From: Polaromonas sp.
GTDB lineage: Bacteria; Pseudomonadota; Gammaproteobacteria; Burkholderiales; Burkholderiaceae_C
Reading direction: 5' to 3'
NCBI GenBank assembly: GCA_023259235.1
Contig: JAHFQQ010000086.1
Coordinates: 1-12,036 of the forward strand
DNA: 12,036 bases
Below, piece by piece: positions 1-6,375 of the stretch. A program made the translations under genes and the position numbers. A model generated the notes under the pieces. That model had not been told where the DNA came from. It made no database searches and saw only the letters and a list, made by a program, of their open reading frames with translations. Position 1 is the first letter of the stretch, and each line of letters opens with the position of its first letter.

Positions 1-3
1 TTC

Positions 4-294
4 ATGCTCACCCAACGTCTGATGTGGATTGTCTGGCCCGCTTTTTTGGTGGCTGGCGTGATTGAAACACTGGTTTTCACGGTTGTGGATCCGCGGGATT
101 TGCAGTGGTTTGGTCATCCCCTGTCGATTTCCCCGGAAGGCGTCTATACCTTGGCATTTTTCGTCTTTTGGGTGTTGACCACGGCGTCCAGCGCATTGAC
201 CACGCTGCTAGCCATGTCGTCCTTTGAGGTTAATCGCTGCCCGATGCCGGTCAATGCACGCCCCGATGGCTGCCCGAAGCAAGGTGGGTGCTGA
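4..294 (+). CDS. Small two-helix membrane protein of unknown function
   Basis: A 96-residue reading frame that I cannot assign to a named family. Two hydrophobic stretches are visible, about residues 8-28 and 47-70, so it is probably an inner-membrane protein with two helices. The charged and polar linker between them contains D-P-R-D. The last 20 residues are short and cysteine-rich (C79, C89, C96, the last being the terminal residue), which could suggest metal or thiol chemistry; that is inference only. The frame is still open at base 1, so the true start may lie upstream of the window; no ribosome binding site can be checked. It converges on fnr, with 63 bases between the two stops. Small membrane proteins of this kind are often found near cytochrome cbb3 oxidase and fnr genes in betaproteobacteria, but its role is not known to me. 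Confidence 0.6.
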   Translation: MLTQRLMWIVWPAFLVAGVIETLVFTVVDPRDLQWFGHPLSISPEGVYTLAFFVFWVLTTASSALTTLLAMSSFEVNRCPMPVNARPDGCPKQGGC

Positions 295-296
295 AT

Positions 297-332
297 GCGC
301 AAGCCTCGCTGCGGATGATGTCGGGCTTGCGC
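297..332. terminator. Inverted repeat between convergent genes, possible bidirectional terminator
   Basis: A perfect 9-bp inverted repeat (GCGCAAGCC at 297-305, GGCTTGCGC at 324-332) encloses an 18-base loop. It starts two bases after the stop of the small membrane protein and lies 25 bases beyond the fnr stop on the other strand, where a shared terminator is expected. Neither side carries a true T-run, so strong intrinsic termination is uncertain. Confidence 0.45.
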
Positions 333-357
333 CCATTTCAAAATGCAAGAATTGGTT

Positions 358-1158
358 TCACTGGCCGGACAACTGGTTATTGTTCACGATCAGCCGGAGG
401 GCATCGGTGTTGAGGATGCGCACATGGCGCTGCTTGACCTCCACGATCCCGTCTTCCGAAAACTTCGAAAACGTCCGGCTCACGGTTTCGAGCTTGAGGC
501 CCAGGTAACTGCCTATTTCCTCACGGGTCATGCGCAGCACGAACTCTGATTGCGAAAAACCGCGGGCATGCAGACGTTGCACCAGGTTGAGCAGGAACGC
601 CGCCAGACGCTCCTCGGCGCGCATGCTGCCGAGCAGGAGCATAACGCCGTGCTCCCGCACAATTTCACGGCTCATGATTTTATGCACATGGTGCTGCAGG
701 GCGGAGACCTCGCGTGATAATTTTTCGATAAGGTCAAACGGCATGATGCACACTTCCGCGTCTTCCAGCGCCACGGCATCGCAGGTGTGGTGGTCGTGAA
801 CGATGCCATCCAGCCCGATGATTTCTCCAGCCATCTGAAAGCCAGTCACCTGATCGCGCCCATCTTCGGACGCGACACAGGTCTTGAAGAAACCGGTCCG
901 GATGGCATACAGCGAGGTAAATTTCTCGCCGTTGCTGAACAGGGCAGAGCCGCGCCTGACGCGGCGGCGGGTACCGACCATTTTATCGATCCGGTCCAGT
1001 TCGTCGGCACTCAATCCCATGGGCATGCATAGCTCTCGAAGGTTGCAGTTGGAGCAGGCAACCTTGATGGATTGAGGAGTCATGAAGAGTATTTTCGCTT
1101 CACCGACAGGCTTTGCGCCCTGAGTCACGGCTGATGCCGATGGTTTGACATCCAGCAT
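358..1158 (-). CDS. fnr: FNR-type oxygen-sensing transcriptional regulator (Crp/Fnr family)
   Basis: Cytoplasmic dimeric regulator that senses oxygen through a [4Fe-4S] cluster and controls anaerobic and microaerobic genes. In the 266-residue form, the cluster ligands match the FNR pattern: C35, C38 and C44 (C-x2-C-x5-C) plus C137 in the E-V-C-I-M-P-F segment of the cyclic-nucleotide-like beta barrel. The C-terminal helix-turn-helix contains E-T-V-S-R (E224, S227, R228), the residues FNR uses to read TTGAT half-sites. The frame can extend to an ATG at 1209, giving 283 residues, but that start touches the FNR box at 1209-1222 and has a poor ribosome binding site. The ATG at 1158 has GAGGA seven bases upstream and is preferred. 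A third ATG at 1083 has no such site. It is divergent from hemN, a classical FNR target, and autoregulation through the shared interval is likely. The family assignment is firm; the exact start is less so. Confidence 0.95.
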   Translation of the reverse strand: MLDVKPSASAVTQGAKPVGEAKILFMTPQSIKVACSNCNLRELCMPMGLSADELDRIDKMVGTRRRVRRGSALFSNGEKFTSLYAIRTGFFKTCVASEDGRDQVTGFQMAGEIIGLDGIVHDHHTCDAVALEDAEVCIMPFDLIEKLSREVSALQHHVHKIMSREIVREHGVMLLLGSMRAEERLAAFLLNLVQRLHARGFSQSEFVLRMTREEIGSYLGLKLETVSRTFSKFSEDGIVEVKQRHVRILNTDALRLIVNNNQLSGQ

Positions 1159-1165
1159 GGCATTG

Positions 1166-1170
1166 TCCTC
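1166..1170 (-). promoter_or_regulatory. Ribosome binding site deciding the fnr start
   Basis: Reads GAGGA on the minus strand, seven bases before the ATG at 1156-1158. It is the only good Shine-Dalgarno match among the three in-frame ATG candidates of fnr. Confidence 0.55.
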
Positions 1171-1208
1171 GGAGGGACTGGCGGATTGAAGCGGGACTCG
1201 GTTTGTCA

Positions 1209-1222
1209 TTGATCCACGTCAA
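1209..1222. promoter_or_regulatory. FNR box in the fnr-hemN intergenic region
   Basis: TTGATCCACGTCAA matches the FNR/ANR consensus TTGAT-N4-ATCAA with a single mismatch (GTCAA in the second half-site). It lies between the divergent fnr and hemN genes. Its centre at 1215.5 places a -10-like element at exactly the class II spacing on the hemN side. FNR activation of hemN is known in other proteobacteria. On the fnr side it could serve autoregulation. No binding data are available here. Confidence 0.8.
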
Positions 1223-1244
1223 GAACGTACAGCGTGATTTCCGG

Positions 1245-1250
1245 CATATT
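1245..1250 (+). promoter_or_regulatory. Predicted -10 element of the FNR-dependent hemN promoter
   Basis: CATATT matches TATAAT at four of six positions. With the FNR box centred at -41.5, the start of transcription would be about 1257 and this hexamer falls at -12 to -7. No -35 element is seen, as expected for a class II activator site. The leader to the hemN ATG would be about 63 bases. Confidence 0.5.
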
Positions 1251-1319
1251 GAAACGTCTGATCCGAAAATTTCGGGCATGTTCTCAAAAGTGCCGCCTCA
1301 ACGCAACTCGACTAATTGT

Positions 1320-2702
1320 ATGCCGTCCCTATTTCCCGAGTTAATTCGTCGGTTTGGTGTGTCCGGCCCACGCTACACCTCATATCCGACAACAGACCAC
1401 TTTGTGGAGGCTTTTACGCCGGACCATCTTGCACAGGCATTGGCGCAGCGCAGGGATGGCGCCGCGGCCATGATGCTGCCGTTGTCCCTTTATGTGCATA
1501 TTCCTTTCTGTGAATCGATGTGTTACTACTGTGCCTGCGACAAGATCGTTACCAGTCACCATGAGCACGGCCAGGCTTACTTGGGCTACCTGAGACGCGA
1601 GACAAACTTGTACACCGCGCATGCGGGCGCGGGTCAGTCCGTGAGCCGGATGCATCTGGGGGGTGGCACGCCAACGTTCCTGAGCGATAGCGAACTGCGT
1701 GAACTGATGGCCATGCTGCGGTGCAGTTTTGTATTTGCCCCAAGCGGCGAATACTCCATTGAAGTGGATCCACGCACAGTGGATGCGACGCGGCTGGCTG
1801 CGCTTCGCGAGCTGGGGTTTAACCGGCTTAGCTTCGGTGTGCAGGATTTTGATCTCGCGGTGCAAAAGGCCGTCCACCGGGTCCAGTCTACCGAGAAGAT
1901 ATTTTCTCTGGTGGAATCGGCACGCGCGCTGGGTTTTGAATCCACCAGCATCGATCTGATGTACGGTTTGCCACGGCAGACGCCTGAATCGTTTGATGAC
2001 ACGCTGGCTCAGGTCATCCGATTGCGGCCGGATCGAATTGCGCTGTATGCCTACACGCATCTGCCTGAGCGCCATAGACCGCAGCGCCGCATCATCGCAA
2101 CTGAGTTGCCCACCATGGACGCCAAGGTGTCGATCCTGTCGCGTTCACTCTCAACGCTCCAGCATGCTGGGTATGTTCACATGGGCATGGGCCACTTTGC
2201 CTTGCCCGAAGATTCCTTGGCTGTGGCCAAGCGTCAGGGACGCCTGCATCGTAGTTTCCAGGGCTACGGCACCCATCCCGACTGTGACCTTATCGGGCTC
2301 GGAGTGTCGGCCATAGGCAGGGTCGGCGCCACCTGCAGCCAGAACGCCAAGACACTTGAAGAGTATTACGACTATCTGGACCAGGGCCGCCTGCCGGTGG
2401 TGCGGGGCTTGGCGCTTTCGCGCGATGATTTGGTACGGCGCACAGTCATCATGGCCCTGATGTGTCAGGGACAGTTGCAGTTTGAGCCCGTCGAACTGGC
2501 TCACCTGATTGATTTTAAAAATTACTTCGCCGCTGAATTGACAATTTTGCAGCAGATGCAAGAGCAGGGCCTGGTCGAGCTCAGCGACACGGGCATTGAA
2601 GTGACTCCCATGGGCCGCTTTTTTGCCAGCGGCGCCGCCATGGTGTTCGACCGCTACCTTCAGGCCGACCATAAACGTGCAAGGTTTTCCAGGATCCTAT
2701 AA
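1320..2702 (+). CDS. hemN: Oxygen-independent coproporphyrinogen III dehydrogenase (radical SAM)
   Basis: Converts coproporphyrinogen III to protoporphyrinogen IX without oxygen, in cytoplasmic haem synthesis. In the 460-residue form, the radical SAM cluster motif is C64-x3-C68-x2-C71, followed by C73, in Y-V-H-I-P-F-C-E-S-M-C-Y-Y-C-A-C. G-G-G-T-P (114-118) for S-adenosylmethionine binding, E-V-D-P-R, G-V-Q-D-F and F-Q-G-Y-G-T are all present, and it ends F-S-R-I-L like the E. coli enzyme (457 residues, recalled). The frame opens at 1203, but that start lies upstream of the predicted transcription start (about 1257). The ATG at 1320 leads straight into the conserved R-F-x-V-S-G-P-R-Y-T-S-Y-P-T segment and gives family length; the ATG at 1278 is an alternative. 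No candidate has a good ribosome binding site. Expression is probably activated by FNR at low oxygen. The next gene follows nine bases after the stop. Confidence 0.96.
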   Translation: MPSLFPELIRRFGVSGPRYTSYPTTDHFVEAFTPDHLAQALAQRRDGAAAMMLPLSLYVHIPFCESMCYYCACDKIVTSHHEHGQAYLGYLRRETNLYTAHAGAGQSVSRMHLGGGTPTFLSDSELRELMAMLRCSFVFAPSGEYSIEVDPRTVDATRLAALRELGFNRLSFGVQDFDLAVQKAVHRVQSTEKIFSLVESARALGFESTSIDLMYGLPRQTPESFDDTLAQVIRLRPDRIALYAYTHLPERHRPQRRIIATELPTMDAKVSILSRSLSTLQHAGYVHMGMGHFALPEDSLAVAKRQGRLHRSFQGYGTHPDCDLIGLGVSAIGRVGATCSQNAKTLEEYYDYLDQGRLPVVRGLALSRDDLVRRTVIMALMCQGQLQFEPVELAHLIDFKNYFAAELTILQQMQEQGLVELSDTGIEVTPMGRFFASGAAMVFDRYLQADHKRARFSRIL

Positions 2703-2711
2703 AAGCGTTTC

Positions 2712-3389
2712 ATGCAAACATCGCTGGCCGTCACGGCATTGCTTATGGGGGTCGCAGGTGGACCTCATTGCATTGCCATGTGCGGTGCGGCCTGCGCCGG
2801 TATTGGCAAGGCAGCAGGCGAGCAAAGTGTCTCGGCCCTCTGGATGTTCCAGGCAGGTCGCATGACAGGTTATGCGGCGCTGGGCGCAGTGGCGGCCGCT
2901 TCCATGCAGGGCTTGGGCTGGCTGACAACACAAACGGCCGTGATGCGTCCGGTCTGGACCATGTTTCACGTCGCTGCGATGGCGCTGGGGTTGATCCTGG
3001 TACTGTTGGCCCGGCAGCCAGTCTGGCTTGACGCGACCGCGCGGAGAGTCTGGCGCAAGGTTCGGGTTCTTCACACCGCATTGGGGCGCAAGGCACCACT
3101 GGCGATTGGCGCGCTTTGGACCTTCATGCCTTGCGGGCTGTTGTACTCTGCCTTGCTGGTGGCAGCGCTTGCTGGTGGCCCGCTGGATGGTGCGCTGACC
3201 ATGGCGCTGTTTGCTCTGGGCAGCAGTGCGTCACTCATGGCGGGGCCCTGGATATTGGTGCGTCTGCACGGCTCTGGTACTGGCGGATGGGGCATCCGTC
3301 TGGCTGGCTTGGCCCTGGCAGTCACCTCGGGTTGGGCATTGTGGATGGGGCTGGCGTACAACGCAGCACCGTGGTGCGTAACACCGTGA
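2712..3389 (+). CDS. TauE/SafE-like (DsbD_2-type) six-helix membrane protein of the cbb3/hemN neighbourhood
   Basis: A 225-residue protein with about six hydrophobic helices. The N-terminus carries G-G-P-H-C-I-A-M-C-G (H19, C20, M23, C24, with C28 nearby), and the central region carries F-M-P-C-G-L-L-Y-S (P140, C141, G142). These paired cysteine motifs are the signature of the short CcdA/DsbD-like branch that databases call sulfite exporter TauE/SafE family. Members in this branch commonly sit beside ccoS, hemN and fnr/anr, so a role in copper handling or thiol/electron transfer during cytochrome oxidase assembly is more plausible than sulfite export; this is inference from context. It begins nine bases after the hemN stop with no clear ribosome binding site, so it is probably co-transcribed and translationally coupled. 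It converges on ilvA with 21 bases between stops and no evident terminator. Confidence 0.85.
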   Translation: MQTSLAVTALLMGVAGGPHCIAMCGAACAGIGKAAGEQSVSALWMFQAGRMTGYAALGAVAAASMQGLGWLTTQTAVMRPVWTMFHVAAMALGLILVLLARQPVWLDATARRVWRKVRVLHTALGRKAPLAIGALWTFMPCGLLYSALLVAALAGGPLDGALTMALFALGSSASLMAGPWILVRLHGSGTGGWGIRLAGLALAVTSGWALWMGLAYNAAPWCVTP

Positions 3390-3410
3390 AACGCCGAAAA
3401 TACCGACAGC

Positions 3411-4613
3411 CTAATGTTGCTCGGCGGCTTCAAACCCGGCTGCACCCAGGGTTGCCAGGACCTGCTTTATATGATCGCGCCCGCGTGTCTGAATAACCAG
3501 TTCAATCTCAACATTCTGGGCCGAGAGCATGGTGAACGCGCGCTGGTGATGCACCTCGTCGATGTTGGCGCCCGCGCTGGCCACGGTCGTAGTGATCCGG
3601 GCCAGTGAACCGGGGATGTCGCGTGCACTGATCTTGATGCGCGCCAGCCGCCCGGCCCGCACCATGCCGCGCTCAATGATGGCTGCCAGCAGCAGTGGGT
3701 CGATATTGCCGCCGCAAAGCACCAGCCCGATTTTCTTTCCCGCAAAGCGCGCCGGATATTTGAGCAGCGCCGCCAGTCCGGCTGCACCGGCGCCTTCAAC
3801 CAGGGTTTTTTCAATTTCGAGCAGCATCACGATGGCCTGCTCAATATCTCCTTCGTCCACCAGCAACAGGTCATCAACCAGTCTTGCAATGATGGCTTGC
3901 GCAATGACGCCGGGGGTGCCGACCGCAATGCCATCGGCAATGGTGCTGGCGCCCTGCGGATGGTGGGTACCCTTGATGGCGTTGACCATGCCCGGAAAGC
4001 GCGAGGTTTGCACGCCAATGATCTCAATGTCGGGCTTGATGGCCTTGGCGGCCACGGCCATTCCCGCGATCAGGCCACCGCCGCCCACGGCGACCACCAG
4101 CGTGTCAATGTCGGGCACGGCCTGCAGTATTTCCAGCGCGACAGTACCCTGGCCAGCGACGATGGCTTCGTCATCGTAGGGGTGAACAAAAACGAGGCCT
4201 TCGCGCTCGGCGAGCAGCAGGGCATGGGCGCGTGATTCATCCAGCGTATCGCCGTGAAGCACGATTTCGGCGCCGAAACCGCGTGTGCGTTCAATTTTCA
4301 CCCCCGGAGTGAAGCGCGGCATCACAATGACGGACCGTATGCCCAGGCGCTGTGCGTGATAGGCCACGCCTTGAGCATGATTGCCAGCGCTCATGGCGAT
4401 CACGCCGCGACGGCGTTCATCACCAGAGAGCTGCGAGAGTTTGTTACAGGCGCCGCGCTCCTTGAAAGAGGCGGTGTATTGCAGGTTCTCAAACTTCAGG
4501 TAAATTTGCGCTCCCGTGAGCTGAGAGAGCGTCTGCGATGCTACGCAGGGCGTGTTGAGCAAATGCCCCTGCAGGCGCCGTGCGGCTTGTTCAATGTCAT
4601 GGAGATTGGGCAT
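3411..4613 (-). CDS. ilvA: Threonine ammonia-lyase (PLP-dependent, single C-terminal ACT domain)
   Basis: Deaminates L-threonine to 2-oxobutanoate and ammonia, the first committed step towards isoleucine, or serves threonine catabolism. It is 400 residues long. The PLP lysine is K51 in S-F-K-E-R-G-A. S-A-G-N-H-A-Q-G (75-82), the phosphate-binding G-G-G-G (177-180) and C-G-G-N (300-303) follow fold type II order. Residues about 325-400 form one ACT-like regulatory domain (R-D-I-P-G-S-L-A-R-I...), so this is the medium-length form, shorter than E. coli IlvA (514 residues, recalled) with its larger regulatory region. The frame stays open to 4820, but the ATG at 4613 has a strong AAAAGGAG site four bases upstream and begins the conserved sequence. 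It lies 77 bases downstream of the amidotransferase on the same strand with no clear terminator between. Biosynthetic versus catabolic use cannot be decided from sequence alone. Confidence 0.94.
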   Translation of the reverse strand: MPNLHDIEQAARRLQGHLLNTPCVASQTLSQLTGAQIYLKFENLQYTASFKERGACNKLSQLSGDERRRGVIAMSAGNHAQGVAYHAQRLGIRSVIVMPRFTPGVKIERTRGFGAEIVLHGDTLDESRAHALLLAEREGLVFVHPYDDEAIVAGQGTVALEILQAVPDIDTLVVAVGGGGLIAGMAVAAKAIKPDIEIIGVQTSRFPGMVNAIKGTHHPQGASTIADGIAVGTPGVIAQAIIARLVDDLLLVDEGDIEQAIVMLLEIEKTLVEGAGAAGLAALLKYPARFAGKKIGLVLCGGNIDPLLLAAIIERGMVRAGRLARIKISARDIPGSLARITTTVASAGANIDEVHHQRAFTMLSAQNVEIELVIQTRGRDHIKQVLATLGAAGFEAAEQH

Positions 4614-4617
4614 GAGG

Positions 4618-4625
4618 CTCCTTTT
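4618..4625 (-). promoter_or_regulatory. Ribosome binding site deciding the ilvA start
   Basis: Reads AAAAGGAG on the minus strand, four bases before the ATG at 4611-4613. It fixes the start well inside the longer open frame that reaches 4820. Confidence 0.7.
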
Positions 4626-4690
4626 GGGCAGCGAAGTATTGGTTGCCGGATTTCGCCAGACACGATTCAGGCGGCTTGTTTCATCAGAAT

Positions 4691-5560
4691 TCAGATCCCA
4701 TATGCGGCTGTGCTGAACGGGGGCCAGGCTGACGGCGGCAGGAGGGCTTCGTTTATCCGTTGCACGTCGTCGCTCACCCTGAGCTGCGCCTTTTGCACAA
4801 TGCAGCCTCCTTCGATCCACAGCAGCTGCCCCGGTTGCAGCTGCTGCCAGTTTTCGTCGAACGTCAGTGGCTGGGTGGCGACCACGCAGAGGTGGTCTTC
4901 GGGATCGTTGGTCTCGGCAAAATCGATGCTCAATTCTGCGTCAACAAGCCTGGCCTTGGAAAATGGCCATTTTCGCTCCAGGATATACAGTCGGGTGGAG
5001 CAATGGGCGAACAGTGCCTGCCCATTGGACAGCAGGTAATTGAAAACGCCGGATTCGCTGGTTCGCTCGCTCAAGGGACACAAGGCCTCAAACACGACAC
5101 GCGTGGAGCACGGCTCGCGCGGGCTGATCTGCTTGAGCTCTTCCAGCAGCGCGCAGAAGGCGCGTTCGCTGTCGGTATTTCCAACCGGCTGATAGTGGGC
5201 GCCAGGCACGGGGTTGAAATTGAGCAGGTCACCGTTGTGTGCAAACAACCAGTGACGCCCCCAGAGTTCTCGTGTGAACGGGTGACTGTTTTCAAGCCGC
5301 AGCGGATCGCCCTGGGTGGCCTTGCGGATGTGTGAAACCACATTGCATGATTTGATCGGGTAGCGTTTGATGAGGTCGGCCACGGGCGAACTGGCGGCCG
5401 CCTGGTTGTCCATGAAAAGGCGACAGGCCTTGTCTTCGAAGAATCCGATGCCAAAACCATCGTCGTGGTGGTCCGTCAATCCGCCACGCGCGGCAAAACC
5501 GGTGAACGAAAAGCGCAAGTCCGCCGGTCTGGCGGCATTCATTCCCAAAAGCTGGCACAT
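4691..5560 (-). CDS. yafJ: YafJ-type class II glutamine amidotransferase
   Basis: An Ntn-type glutamine amidohydrolase of the GATase_4/YafJ family. It is predicted to release ammonia from glutamine in the cytoplasm; the acceptor substrate is not known. The start M-C-Q-L-L-G-M-N exposes C2 as the nucleophile after methionine removal, which decides the ATG at 5560 over the longer frame reaching 5725. Other family residues are R79 in H-I-R-K-A-T, N109 and G110 in A-H-N-G (oxyanion hole) and D130 in G-N-T-D-S-E. Long stretches (P-I-K-S-C, N-S-H-P-F-T-R-E-L-W-G-R, G-V-F-N-x-L-L-S) match E. coli YafJ as I recall it. At 289 residues it is about 33 longer than that protein, through a C-terminal tail. 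It begins five bases after the aapP stop with a weak GAG ribosome binding site, so it is almost surely part of the transporter operon. There is no synthase partner domain, so it is not a GlmS, PurF or AsnB homologue. Confidence 0.92.
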   Translation of the reverse strand: MCQLLGMNAARPADLRFSFTGFAARGGLTDHHDDGFGIGFFEDKACRLFMDNQAAASSPVADLIKRYPIKSCNVVSHIRKATQGDPLRLENSHPFTRELWGRHWLFAHNGDLLNFNPVPGAHYQPVGNTDSERAFCALLEELKQISPREPCSTRVVFEALCPLSERTSESGVFNYLLSNGQALFAHCSTRLYILERKWPFSKARLVDAELSIDFAETNDPEDHLCVVATQPLTFDENWQQLQPGQLLWIEGGCIVQKAQLRVSDDVQRINEALLPPSAWPPFSTAAYGI

Positions 5561-5565
5561 GCGCT

Positions 5566-6324
5566 CTAGTGTCCCAGAATTTTTGACAGGAAGTCGCGGC
5601 TGCGATCGCTTTGCGGATTGTTGAAGAAGTCGTGTGGGTTGTTCTGTTCGACGATCTGGCCCTGGTCCATGAAAATCACGCGGTCCGCCACAGCCTTGGC
5701 AAAGCCCATTTCGTGTGTCACGCAAAGCATGGTGATGCCTTCATTGGCCATTTCGATCATCACATCGAGCACTTCCTTGATCATTTCTGGATCCAGCGCC
5801 GAAGTGGGCTCGTCAAACAACATGATCTTGGGGGTAAGACACAGGGCCCGGGCAATCGCGACGCGTTGTTGCTGTCCGCCCGAGAGTTGCAGCGGGTACT
5901 TGCCGGCCTGTTCTTCGATGCGGACACGTCTGAGTTGATTCATCGCCTTTTCTTCAGCTTCCTTCTTGGGCATCTTGCCCACCCACATGGGCGAGAGAGT
6001 CAGGTTTTCCAGCACGGTCAGGTGCGGGAACAGGTTGAATTGCTGGAACACCATGCCGACCTCTTTGCGCACGTTGTCAGTCACCTTGACATCATCTGTA
6101 AGTTCCACGCCGTCCACGATCAAGTGGCCTTGCTGGTGCTCTTCGAGCCGGTTGATGCAGCGGATCAGCGTCGATTTGCCCGAGCCGGACGGTCCGCAAA
6201 TCACAATGCGCTCACCCTTGGCGACGATGAGGTCAATGTCGCGCAAGACATGGAAATTGTTGCCATACCACTTGTTGACCTTGTCAAAGGTGATGATGGG
6301 CGGACGGCTTGTCGTCTCAGACAT
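5566..6324 (-). CDS. aapP: Polar amino-acid ABC transporter, ATP-binding subunit
   Basis: The ATPase that powers the amino-acid importer encoded upstream; a peripheral inner-membrane protein acting as a dimer. It is 252 residues long, normal for the HisP/GlnQ/AapP group. Visible motifs are Walker A G-P-S-G-S-G-K-S-T (44-52), Q-loop F-Q-Q-F-N (93-97), signature L-S-G-G-Q (147-151), Walker B I-M-L-F-D-E-P (D171, E172), D-loop S-A-L-D and the switch histidine H204. The ATG has AGGA seven bases upstream. It follows aapM after a 51-base gap and is followed by the amidotransferase after five bases. The bztD and gltL names belong to the same group; aapP is chosen because the two permeases have the long AapQ/AapM architecture. 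Confidence 0.95.
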   Translation of the reverse strand: MSETTSRPPIITFDKVNKWYGNNFHVLRDIDLIVAKGERIVICGPSGSGKSTLIRCINRLEEHQQGHLIVDGVELTDDVKVTDNVRKEVGMVFQQFNLFPHLTVLENLTLSPMWVGKMPKKEAEEKAMNQLRRVRIEEQAGKYPLQLSGGQQQRVAIARALCLTPKIMLFDEPTSALDPEMIKEVLDVMIEMANEGITMLCVTHEMGFAKAVADRVIFMDQGQIVEQNNPHDFFNNPQSDRSRDFLSKILGH

Positions 6325-6375
6325 TTTGATTCCTAATCAGTTGGGGACAGTGCTGGCTCGGCTATCCCGCAAGAT

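Noticed and set aside
1203..1319. N-terminal extension of hemN from the ATG at 1203
   Set aside because: It would overlap the FNR box and lie upstream of the predicted transcript start. The 39 extra residues have no resemblance to the family, and the ATG at 1320 gives the usual length.
1380..2075. Long open frame on the minus strand inside hemN
   Set aside because: It lies wholly antisense to a confident radical SAM gene and its translation shows no family motifs. It is a by-product of codon bias.
2151..2672. 173-residue minus-strand open frame at the 3' end of hemN
   Set aside because: Antisense to conserved hemN sequence, with no recognisable domain and no own regulatory signals.
3390..3410. 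Possible terminator between the TauE/SafE-like gene and ilvA
   Set aside because: Only 21 bases separate the stops and I see no hairpin with a T-run there.
3562..4179. 205-residue plus-strand open frame inside ilvA
   Set aside because: Low-complexity, alanine/serine/proline-rich translation antisense to the PLP enzyme; typical shadow frame.
4254..5039. 261-residue plus-strand open frame spanning ilvA and yafJ
   Set aside because: It crosses two confident minus-strand genes and shows no coherent fold or motif.
5611..6336. 241-residue plus-strand open frame opposite aapP
   Set aside because: Histidine- and leucine-rich complement of the ATPase sequence, with no independent evidence.
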